Shown piece by piece: positions 57,602-64,000 of a stretch of 64,000 bases of DNA. Numbering within the stretch: position 1 is the first letter of the stretch; each line of letters starts with the position of its first letter. A program made the translations under genes and the position numbers. Below the pieces are notes generated by a model. It did not search any database. It had not been told where the DNA came from and was given only the letters and a program-made list of their open reading frames with translations. This DNA is from an uncultured Pelagibacteraceae bacterium (GTDB lineage: Bacteria; Pseudomonadota; Alphaproteobacteria; Pelagibacterales; Pelagibacteraceae): positions 98,416 through 162,415 of the forward strand of contig CACEXV010000003.1 of NCBI GenBank assembly GCA_902563575.1, written 5' to 3'.

Positions 57602-58994
57602 GATATCTTCTTTGGTTTCTATTATTGATAACAGTAAGTAAAAGAGTTTGCTCTTTTTGACTAATTATATTTTTTACCACTCTATTAAGTTCAGATGAGG
57701 ATTTGATTGGTCTTTTTTGTACCTCAATCAAAATATCGTTTTTATTCAATAGTCCTGAAAGCGGGCTGTTATTATAAATTTCATTAATTACTGAACCTGT
57801 AAGAGAACTTTTTAGATTCCTTGCTTTCCTGTCATTGGCGTTAATATCTCTTACATTTATTTTTAAACTGTCTATGTCGAAGTTCTTACTACTCTTGGGC
57901 TTCGATGTTTTCTTTTCTTTAAACTCACTTGATGACTCTAGTCTACCTAAAACAAGTCTTTTCGAAACCATTCTTTTATTTCGCCAAATTTTAAGCTGGA
58001 CACTTTTACCAACTGCTGTATTAGCAACAACTTTTGGTAGCGTCCTCATTGTGTCAATTTTTTTTCCATCAAACTCAAGAATTATATCACCAGGCTTGAT
58101 GCCTGCTTTATCTGCGGGACTTTTGTCACTTACACTAGCAACTAAAGCGCCTTGGGGTTTTTTTAATTTTTCTACTTCGGCAATTTCTTTAGTGACTTGC
58201 TGTATCCTTACTCCCAACCATCCTCTTTTTGTCTCTCCAAATTTTATTAACTGATCTATAACGTTAGAAGCAGCATTTGCAGGTATAGCAAATCCTATTC
58301 CGATAGAACCAGCTTGACCTGGAGCTATTATCGCTGTGTTTATTCCAACCACATCGCCATCAAGATTGAACAAAGGTCCTCCAGAGTTACCTTGATTAAT
58401 AGATGCATCTGTTTGTATAAAATCATCATAACGAGTAAGATTAATATCTCTGTTTCTTGCAGATATAATTCCTGAAGTTACTGTTCCACCTAAACCAAAT
58501 GGATTCCCTATAGCCACAACCCAATCTCCAACTCTAGCTTTGTCTGAGTCGCCAAATTTTACTGGAGTGAATTTCTCGTTGGTTTCAATTTTTAACACTG
58601 CTATATCTGCATACGGATCTGCACCAACAACCGCAGCTTTATACTCTTTATCTCCTATTCTTACTATTATGTCTTCAGCATTAGCAATTACGTGATTATT
58701 TGTAACCACTATTCCATCTTCACTTATAATAAATCCTGAGCCCAATGATGATGCTTTTCGTTCAGTAGGCGTTTGGAATTCTTTAAACATATCTTCAAAA
58801 GGTGAACCTGGTGGAAATTGAAATGGAAAAGGATTTGCTGCAGATCTTACTGTCTGCGTCGTTGAAATATTTACGACTGATGGCATTAATTTTTCTGCTA
58901 AATCAGCAAATGACTCAGGGGCCGATCTAGACAGCGCTGACGTAATAAACGTTGAAAAGAGAATTAGAATTGATAATTTTTTAATGAATCTCAT
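57582..58994 (-). CDS. degP: DegP/HtrA-family periplasmic serine protease
   Basis: A 470-residue HtrA protease with a signal peptide (cleavage around ALS, residue about 22). The catalytic triad is VVTNNHVIANA (His, about 100), DPYADIAVLKI (Asp) and NQGNSGGPLFNL (Ser, about 205). Two PDZ domains follow (GWLGVRIQQVTKEI from about 250 and a diverged second domain from about 370). Periplasmic quality control of misfolded proteins. It is adjacent to the HflKC proteolysis-modulating pair. Confidence 0.95.
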   Translation of the reverse strand: MRFIKKLSILILFSTFITSALSRSAPESFADLAEKLMPSVVNISTTQTVRSAANPFPFQFPPGSPFEDMFKEFQTPTERKASSLGSGFIISEDGIVVTNNHVIANAEDIIVRIGDKEYKAAVVGADPYADIAVLKIETNEKFTPVKFGDSDKARVGDWVVAIGNPFGLGGTVTSGIISARNRDINLTRYDDFIQTDASINQGNSGGPLFNLDGDVVGINTAIIAPGQAGSIGIGFAIPANAASNVIDQLIKFGETKRGWLGVRIQQVTKEIAEVEKLKKPQGALVASVSDKSPADKAGIKPGDIILEFDGKKIDTMRTLPKVVANTAVGKSVQLKIWRNKRMVSKRLVLGRLESSSEFKEKKTSKPKSSKNFDIDSLKINVRDINANDRKARNLKSSLTGSVINEIYNNSPLSGLLNKNDILIEVQKRPIKSSSELNRVVKNIISQKEQTLLLTVINNRNQRRYLGVKIK

Positions 58995-59180
58995 TTATGT
59001 TCTTATATACCAAATTATAATAAAACCGATTGATAGAAATAATATGCCAGTTAGTCTTAGTTTATTATTTGGAATATTCTCTATCATTTTAAGCATATTT
59101 TTTATTCTTGACGGAAACATGGCAACGATTAAACCCTCTATAAATAAAAGCAATCCTATTGCAGTTATAAGGTCTTTCAT
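58995..59180 (-). CDS. DUF2065 small membrane protein
   Basis: A 61-residue protein with two membrane helices. The conserved GLLLFIEGLIVAMFPSRIKNML pattern with LRLTGILFLSIGFIIIW is the DUF2065 (YjeT-like) family. In many proteobacteria a DUF2065 gene follows hflC, exactly as here (10 bp downstream), which supports it as a real gene. It is directly followed by degP. Function unknown. Confidence 0.85.
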   Translation of the reverse strand: MKDLITAIGLLLFIEGLIVAMFPSRIKNMLKMIENIPNNKLRLTGILFLSIGFIIIWYIRT

Positions 59181-59190
59181 TATTATTAGG

Positions 59191-60069
59191 TTAATTTTTT
59201 TTCGATTTAATTAGGCCAGATTTCCCAAAAAATTTAAAGAAGTCACTGTCTGGCGAAAGAATTAAGGATGTATCGCCCCCAATTAAAGATTTTTCGTATG
59301 ATTGCATAGCTCTGTAAAAACTAAAAAATGAAGGATCTCTACCGAAAGCATTAGCAAATATTTTATTTCTTTGACCATCGCCCTCACCTTTCATTATTTC
59401 AGATTTTTTCTTAGCATTTGCTAGAATTACCGTAACCTCTTTATCAGCTGTTGACCTAATCTTTGTGGCTATTTCCGCACCTTGCGCTCTAAACTCTTTG
59501 GCTTCTCTTTGTCTTTCTGTTTGCATACGTGCATATATTGCATCGCTGTTAGCTTGCGGTAAGTCAGCTCGTTTAATTCTGACATCAACTATTTCAATTC
59601 CAAAATTTTGTGCCTCTCTATTAACATCGTTCTGAATTATCGACATTTGTTTCGCTCTGTCCTTTGAGAGAAGTGTAGCTAAATCTTGTCTTCCTAAAAC
59701 ACCCCTAATTCTTGAGTTAATAATTGTAGCTAATCTTTGTCGAGCCACTCTTTCATTTCCAACAGATATATAAAATTTTAATGGGTCTATTATTTTAAAT
59801 CTTGCAAAAGCATCGACTATTAATCTCTTTTGATCAGCTGCAATTACTTCTTCTGGTGGATTGTCTAAATTTAAGACTCTTTTATCAAGATATGCAACAT
59901 TCTGTATAAAGGGTAATTTAAAGTTTAAACCAGATTTTTTTATAATTTTTTTAGGATCACCAAACTGTAAAACTATGGCCTGATTTATTTCTTGAACGAT
60001 AAAGATTGATTGAAAAACTGTAACTCCTAAAACAATTATAATCGGAAGTAAAAATTTAGAAACTTTCAT
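59191..60069 (-). CDS. hflC: Membrane protease modulator HflC
   Basis: A 292-residue SPFH/band-7 protein with an N-terminal membrane anchor (residues about 7-25). INQAIVLQFGDPKKIIKKSGLNFKLPFIQNVAYLDKRVLNLD (about 29-70) is the HflC head of the SPFH domain. The coiled-coil region (RMQTERQREAKEFRAQGAEIATKIRSTADKEV) and EKSLIGGDTSLILSPDSDFFKFF ending match the family. With HflK it forms the cage that modulates FtsH. Overlaps hflK by one base. Confidence 0.96.
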   Translation of the reverse strand: MKVSKFLLPIIIVLGVTVFQSIFIVQEINQAIVLQFGDPKKIIKKSGLNFKLPFIQNVAYLDKRVLNLDNPPEEVIAADQKRLIVDAFARFKIIDPLKFYISVGNERVARQRLATIINSRIRGVLGRQDLATLLSKDRAKQMSIIQNDVNREAQNFGIEIVDVRIKRADLPQANSDAIYARMQTERQREAKEFRAQGAEIATKIRSTADKEVTVILANAKKKSEIMKGEGDGQRNKIFANAFGRDPSFFSFYRAMQSYEKSLIGGDTSLILSPDSDFFKFFGKSGLIKSKKN

Positions 60070-61172
60070 TAACTATCTCCCTTTGGTTTTTTCAATTCTG
60101 GTAACGGCAAGTAAGGAACTACGCCTTGACCTGAATTTTTATCTATAATAACTTTATCTATATCTGCTAAAACCTTTTCCATAGTTTCTAAATACATACG
60201 TTCTTGTGTAACTTGCTTTGCATTTTTATACTCATTATAAATTGCTAAAAATCTAGAAGCTTCACCTTCTGCAGCCGCAACTACTTCTTTCTTATATGCT
60301 TCTGCTTCTTGAAGTATTTTTTCAGCGTCACCTCGAGCTCTTGGGATAACATCATTAGCATACGCTTCGGCTTCGTTTTTAGATCTTTCTCTATCTGCTC
60401 TAGCAGCTTGAACATCTCGGAACGCATCGATAACTTGGCTTGGTGGATCCGCTTTTTGAGTTTGAACTTGTGTAATCTGAATTCCTGATCCGTACTCATC
60501 AAGAATGTTTTGTGTTATCTCCTGAACTTCAACCTCAATGTTTGATCTTCCCTCAGTCAAAATGGACTGTATCTCACTTTTCGCTATAACCTCTCTCATA
60601 GCTGTTTCAGAAGCGGCCTTTACTGTTTCTACAGGACTTTGAATATTAAAAAGAAATTTTCCAGCATCTTTTATTACCCAAAAAACTGAGTAGTTTATGT
60701 CTACAATATTTTCGTCCCCGGTAAGCATTAAACTTTCTTCTGGTACTTCTCCAATACCTGAAGATCTTCCAGAGTCACTAGCTCCTCTGAATCCAACATC
60801 AATTCTATTAACTTTTGTAACTTTGGGTTTCAATACACGTTCGATTGGAAACGGAAAATGATAATTTAATCCAGGTTGTGTGGTGTTAACGAATTTTCCA
60901 AATCTTAACACTACCCCTTGTTCATCTGGAAGAACTCTATAAAGTCCGCTTAAGCCCCAGATCACCAGTAATATCAGTAATCCTAACACTATTGGTTTAC
61001 TGCCGCCAGATTTTCCACCTGGTAAAAATTTATTTATCAATCTTTGTAAATTGCCAATTAATTCGTCTAAATTTGGAGGTTCTCTTCTTGCGCCAGAACC
61101 ATTATTATCTCCCCGAGTAGGTCCTGATCCCCAGGGTGATTGATTTTTAAATATGTTACTAAACATCGCCAT
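60069..61172 (-). CDS. hflK: Membrane protease modulator HflK
   Basis: A 367-residue SPFH/band-7 protein with a Gly/Pro-rich N-terminus (KNQSPWGSGPTRGDNNGSG, residues about 9-27), one membrane helix (about 63-82) and the SPFH domain (LPDEQGVVLRFGKFVNTTQPGLNYHFPFPIERVLKPKV). A coiled coil rich in Glu/Ala follows. Partner of HflC. The first ATG (61172) or a second two codons later (61166) could be used. Confidence 0.95.
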   Translation of the reverse strand: MAMFSNIFKNQSPWGSGPTRGDNNGSGARREPPNLDELIGNLQRLINKFLPGGKSGGSKPIVLGLLILLVIWGLSGLYRVLPDEQGVVLRFGKFVNTTQPGLNYHFPFPIERVLKPKVTKVNRIDVGFRGASDSGRSSGIGEVPEESLMLTGDENIVDINYSVFWVIKDAGKFLFNIQSPVETVKAASETAMREVIAKSEIQSILTEGRSNIEVEVQEITQNILDEYGSGIQITQVQTQKADPPSQVIDAFRDVQAARADRERSKNEAEAYANDVIPRARGDAEKILQEAEAYKKEVVAAAEGEASRFLAIYNEYKNAKQVTQERMYLETMEKVLADIDKVIIDKNSGQGVVPYLPLPELKKPKGDS

Positions 61173-61245
61173 GCGATTTATATAGTGACTTTTGTGCTAA
61201 AAACAAGTTTAGTAACAGCGTTATAATGACTAGATTTAAGGATTT
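61173..61245. promoter_or_regulatory. Divergent promoter region hflK/mrp
   Basis: This 73-bp gap must drive both the long minus-strand hflK operon and mrp. On the plus strand a perfect TATAAT lies at 61222-61227 without a good -35. On the minus strand TATATA (61184-61179) follows TTGTTT by 16 bases, with a predicted start at or near the first hflK codon. Confidence 0.45.
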
Positions 61246-62049
61246 ATGAGTGACGAATTAAGAAAAAAACAGAAAAACAAGATTTTTTTAAAAAAACCAA
61301 TCGATGGTATCCGAAAAACCTTAATGGTTTCTAGTGCTAAAGGGGGAGTGGGTAAATCAACAGTAGCTATCAACTTAGCTTGTGCATTTAAAAAGATAGG
61401 GCTCACAGTAGGATATTTAGATGCTGATATTTACGGACCCTCTTTACCAAAATTAATAAATAATAAAAAAAAACCAGACACAAATAATGGAAAATTAATA
61501 CCTGTAGAAGAATTTGGGATAAAATTTATGAGTATGGGATTTTTAGTAAACGACAGCACTCCAATGATATGGAGGGGGCCAATGGTTATAAGCGCCATCA
61601 AAACTCTGACTGAAAAAGTTCTATGGGGTGACTTAGATATAATGGTGATTGATATGCCTCCAGGAACTGGTGATGCCCAACTAACTTTCGCTCAAGATAT
61701 AAAAATTGATGGAGCTGTAATTGTATCGACACCTCAAGATTTGGCTTTGGTGGATGTTGAAAGGGGTATTGAGATGTTTGAAAAAACTGAATTAAGGATA
61801 CTAGGTTTAATAGAAAACATGAGTTTTTTAAAAACTGAAGATGGAAAAATTATTGATTTATTTGGAAAAGGTGGAGTTGAAAAAATATCTAAAAAATATA
61901 ACAAAGAGCTTTTGGCACAAATTCCCATTCATAAAGACCTTAGAGTTTCAGCAGATGTGGGTAAGCCAATTGTTATTGAAAAAAAAGAGCATGAAATTTC
62001 TAAAATTTTTATTGAAATGGCGAAAAAAATTAAACTAAGTTTTGATTGA
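61246..62049 (+). CDS. mrp: Mrp/NBP35-family iron-sulfur carrier ATPase
   Basis: A 267-residue P-loop NTPase. [42 protein letters not shown] (residues about 29-70) is the deviant Walker A of Mrp/Apb[33 protein letters not shown] and GLIENMSF follow. The usual CxxC cluster-binding motif after ENMSF is absent ([12 protein letters not shown]), and the N-terminal DUF59 domain is also missing, so it is a short form. Probably acts in Fe-S cluster assembly. Its end overlaps thyX by 20 bp (convergent). Confidence 0.9.
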   Translation: MSDELRKKQKNKIFLKKPIDGIRKTLMVSSAKGGVGKSTVAINLACAFKKIGLTVGYLDADIYGPSLPKLINNKKKPDTNNGKLIPVEEFGIKFMSMGFLVNDSTPMIWRGPMVISAIKTLTEKVLWGDLDIMVIDMPPGTGDAQLTFAQDIKIDGAVIVSTPQDLALVDVERGIEMFEKTELRILGLIENMSFLKTEDGKIIDLFGKGGVEKISKKYNKELLAQIPIHKDLRVSADVGKPIVIEKKEHEISKIFIEMAKKIKLSFD

Positions 62050-62977
62050 ATCCAAAGGATCCCATTAACTCGTTCCACTCTCTTTTAGAAAGACCAGAAC
62101 TTTCATAATCGCATTTTTTACCCTCTATCATCTTTTTAATGATTTCTTTTCCTTTGGCAGATAATTCCATTCCTCCTACCCTGTAATCTATAAATGCATC
62201 ATAGGTTGTCGGCACCCATTTTTTTACGGTATTCATCATTACATCAGCGTAAGCTCTAATTTCATATTGCGCGTGGCTGTCAGCTCTAAGTGACAAAAAA
62301 TTCAAAAGATTTAAAAGATCAGTTTTCCAATACCATTGAGTATATGAATTAAGTGTCAAATTCATTCTAGCTAATTCTCTAGCAAGACCTTGTTTTTTTT
62401 CATCAATAATATTTCCATCATAAGTCTCGTTAAGCATTTTTTCATAGTTTTTATAATTTCTTTCTGCATCCTCCTTTAAAACATTAAGTATCTCATCTGC
62501 CTGTGACCCATTAATTAAGCTGCCTCTACCTTGTCTATTATTTGTCGATTGTGCTGCTAAATGCTGTTTGTCAGGAATATAAAATTCTTTATCTAAAATA
62601 GAATATCTTGCGGAATATTCGTTAACGTTTGCAGTTCTATGTCTTATCCATTGCCTCGCTATAAAAATCGGTAGTTTAACATGATATTTAATTTCACACA
62701 TTTCAAACGGAGTGCTGTGTCTATGTCTCATTAAATACTTAATTAAACCTGCATCAGTAGAAACTTTTTTTGTTCCTTTTCCATATGAAACTCTTGCAGA
62801 TTGCACGATTGATGTATCGTCTCCCATGTAATCAACGACCCTGATAAAGCCATGATCGAGTACAGGTAAAGCTTCATATAATATTTTCTCTAATTCCGGA
62901 GAGGTTACTCTTTTTGTCGTGCTCTTTTGCGATTGTTGGTCGAGAATTTCCTGATGTTGTTCTTTAGTAAGTTTCAT
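62030..62977 (-). CDS. thyX: Flavin-dependent thymidylate synthase ThyX
   Basis: A 315-residue Thy[44 protein letters not shown] (about residues 84-126) holds the RHRx7S signature, and [18 protein letters not shown] with [12 protein letters not shown] lies in the C-terminal part. It makes dTMP from dUMP using methylene-THF and FAD. It is longer than many ThyX (about 220-250) but normal for alphaproteobacteria. It converges on mrp with a 20-bp overlap. Confidence 0.96.
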   Translation of the reverse strand: MKLTKEQHQEILDQQSQKSTTKRVTSPELEKILYEALPVLDHGFIRVVDYMGDDTSIVQSARVSYGKGTKKVSTDAGLIKYLMRHRHSTPFEMCEIKYHVKLPIFIARQWIRHRTANVNEYSARYSILDKEFYIPDKQHLAAQSTNNRQGRGSLINGSQADEILNVLKEDAERNYKNYEKMLNETYDGNIIDEKKQGLARELARMNLTLNSYTQWYWKTDLLNLLNFLSLRADSHAQYEIRAYADVMMNTVKKWVPTTYDAFIDYRVGGMELSAKGKEIIKKMIEGKKCDYESSGLSKREWNELMGSFGFNQNLV

Positions 62978-62989
62978 AGAATTTATTTA

Positions 62990-63017
62990 TTGAATCTATT
63001 CTAATACGTTTTATATT
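62990..63017 (+). promoter_or_regulatory. Promoter of the tmRNA gene
   Basis: TTGAAT (62990-62995) and TATATT (63012-63017) have a 16-base spacer. The predicted start is around 63024, at the foot of a GTTGG/CCAAC hairpin that begins the precursor. Confidence 0.6.
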
Positions 63018-63023
63018 ACAATT

Positions 63024-63282
63024 GTTGGTTTTCCAACTATGACGATAAACGAATCTCGTAATAAACATTGCGGACGTGGGGGCAGTACCCACCACCTCCA
63101 CCATATACAACTTGAGGGGGTGAATTAGGCTCGACGAGTGTCTAAAAGTTTTTCTTTCGTCCGAGATGGTTCCGACGTAACGGGCTATTATAAATGCAAA
63201 TAATAAATTTGCACTTGCTGCTTAATTAACTTGTTAATTAAGTGAACGGGGTTTGGGGCACCTGGCAACAGAACGCCCCTAA
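63024..63282 (+). ncRNA. ssrA: Permuted two-piece tmRNA (ssrA)
   Basis: The acceptor piece comes first: the T-arm and acceptor 3' strand GGACGTGGGGGC...CCTCCACCA end at 63103. After a 12-base spacer the coding piece opens with GGGGGTGAATTAGGCTCGACG at 63116, which pairs with CCTCC. The tag reading frame at 63196-63225 encodes ANNKFALAA and stop, and the stop lies in a 10-bp hairpin (63221-63242). GGGGC/GCCCC near 63254-63278 forms the final pseudoknot stem or terminator stem. This order is the alphaproteobacterial permuted form, processed to two RNAs. tmRNA frees stalled ribosomes. Exact ends are approximate. Confidence 0.93.
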
Positions 63283-63642
63283 CTATTTCTTTAAATTTTT
63301 GTAAATTAATCCGTATATTAAAATATTAATTACTAGCAATGATATACCAAGATATATTTGAATTTCAGCATTTAGACCTTTGGGATAAATTATTTGAAAA
63401 AGATAATTGTTGATAAAATCATTAGAATAAGTTGTCAACTCACCTTTATACAGCAACCAATTTTCTAAATAAGTTAATGGGCAAATAGTATTGGTTAGTT
63501 CAACATAAATTCCCCATAATAATGCTGGGAGATGAATATAGATAATTTTTGAAAAAATAAAAAAGAAAAGTCCGCCAAAGATAACGAATAAGATAAAAAT
63601 TAAATGCGTAATTAAAGTAAGATTTGCAAAAAACTCGTACAT
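63283..63642 (-). CDS. DUF2784 membrane protein
   Basis: A 119-residue protein with about four hydrophobic segments. The DUF2784 features are an N-terminal LTLITHLIFILFVIFGGLFFF helix, the HLPALLWGIYVELTNTICPLTYLENWL central block (about residues 37-63) and the IIYPKG loop. Function unknown. Its stop abuts the 3' end of the tmRNA gene. Confidence 0.82.
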   Translation of the reverse strand: MYEFFANLTLITHLIFILFVIFGGLFFFIFSKIIYIHLPALLWGIYVELTNTICPLTYLENWLLYKGELTTYSNDFINNYLFQIIYPKGLNAEIQIYLGISLLVINILIYGLIYKNLKK

Positions 63643-63682
63643 TTAAACAACAGACCTGAGCCCAGGATCGCTATGAGTCTTT

Positions 63683-64000
63683 TCATTTTTTTTCATCTTC
63701 CGATGGCTGTTCTTCTTGAGGTTCAGATTTAACTTCCTCTTCGGCTGGCTGTTCTTCTTGAGGTTCAGATTTAATTTCCTCTTTGGTTGGCTGTTCTTCT
63801 TGAGGTTCAACTACGACTTCTTTTCTAAAATCTCTTCTTGGACTATCAGGTGCTCTAGTTGCGCTTCTTGATGATGAATTATCTCGTTGTCTAAAATAAA
63901 AATATGCACCTGACGAAATAATTAATATTGAGCCAAATAAATATAAAGCTAATCTCAAGTAGTTTATTCCCGAGTCTTTTGAACTCTCTATTTCTTCACT
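63683..64000 (-). CDS. C-terminal part of a membrane-anchored protein with acidic 14-residue repeats
   Basis: The frame is open from the right window edge to the TGA at 63683 (105 residues visible). A TTG at 63958 could be a start, but the frame continues upstream of it without a stop (ending SKDSGINYL), so I treat it as the C-terminal part of a longer protein. One membrane helix (LALYLFGSILIISSGAYFYF) is followed by a basic Ser/Arg segment and three copies of an EPQEEQP-type acidic repeat. Not recognised; possibly an envelope or assembly protein. Confidence 0.6.
   Translation of the reverse strand, partial: SEEIESSKDSGINYLRLALYLFGSILIISSGAYFYFRQRDNSSSRSATRAPDSPRRDFRKEVVVEPQEEQPTKEEIKSEPQEEQPAEEEVKSEPQEEQPSEDEKK
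63705..63809. repeat. Three-copy 42-bp in-frame tandem repeat
   Basis: The segment GGCTGTTCTTCTTGAGGTTC begins at 63705, 63747 and 63789, a period of 42 bp (14 codons). It encodes the EPQEEQP-containing repeats at the C-terminus of the partial protein. The copies are nearly identical in DNA, suggesting recent duplication and possible copy-number variation. Confidence 0.92.

Noticed and set aside
63643..63682. CCTG/CAGG palindrome between the last two genes as a terminator or tRNA fragment
   Set aside because: A 4-bp stem with no T-run and no tRNA arms; too weak.

Overview
The window is AT-rich, tightly packed DNA from an alphaproteobacterium, almost certainly of the marine SAR11 group (Pelagibacterales). 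The reasons are the very low G+C, one-base TAATG and four-base ATGA gene overlaps, near-absent intergenic space, a circularly permuted two-piece tmRNA gene, a tandem glycine riboswitch, and a SAM-II plus SAM-V double leader in front of metY. I see no insertion sequences, CRISPR arrays, prophage genes, rRNA or tRNA genes. The organism assignment is inferred from these hallmarks and from protein content, not from a database search.

Layout from left to right. Positions 8-172 hold a tandem glycine riboswitch on the minus strand whose target gene lies beyond position 1. Two minus-strand exporters (EamA, MATE) follow, then a plus-strand TerC/renalase-like pair. A minus-strand run of prpD, acnA, lysE, a cytochrome c'-type protein and a DUF411 protein stands back-to-back with a plus-strand cytochrome b561. 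Positions 11.0-16.7 kb carry a complete Liv-type ABC importer with proC. After a plus-strand AbrB-family membrane protein and a minus-strand outer-membrane-like protein comes a large minus-strand uptake block (18.6-28.3 kb). It holds a second Liv-type importer, azlC and azlD, a CsiD/GlaH-type glutarate hydroxylase and a complete tripartite tricarboxylate transporter (tctCBA). Positions 29-38 kb are an envelope and carbohydrate region: SGNH hydrolase-like protein, GMC-type oxidoreductase, GT2 glycosyltransferase, SDR epimerase, polytopic GT-C-like protein, CcdA and GalE. Positions 38.6-42 kb are sulfur metabolism (msrB, cysE, riboswitch-controlled metY, rhodanese). Amino/hydroxy-acid genes and a bactofilin follow. 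Then a very long minus-strand run reads hflK-hflC-DUF2065-degP-miaA-ilvB-ilvH-ilvC-leuA-mreB-mreC-mreD-mrdA-rodA. The right end has mrp, thyX, the tmRNA gene, a DUF2784 protein and a protein cut off by the window edge.

How the genes work together. The window is dominated by nutrient scavenging: two Liv ABC systems, one TTT system, and LysE, AzlCD and DMT transporters. To this are added branched-chain amino-acid synthesis, rod-shape cell-wall synthesis and RNA-level control by glycine and SAM.

The most notable element is the metY leader (40015-40306). A SAM-II aptamer overlaps an antiterminator/terminator choice and is followed by a SAM-V-type aptamer. The Shine-Dalgarno next to the SAM-V aptamer does not serve metY directly. 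It serves a 17-codon ORF whose start lies in a 13-bp hairpin; that ORF overlaps a 14-codon ORF, which overlaps the metY start. The tandem SAM-II/SAM-V arrangement is known from Pelagibacter. I am not aware of a description of the short-ORF relay.
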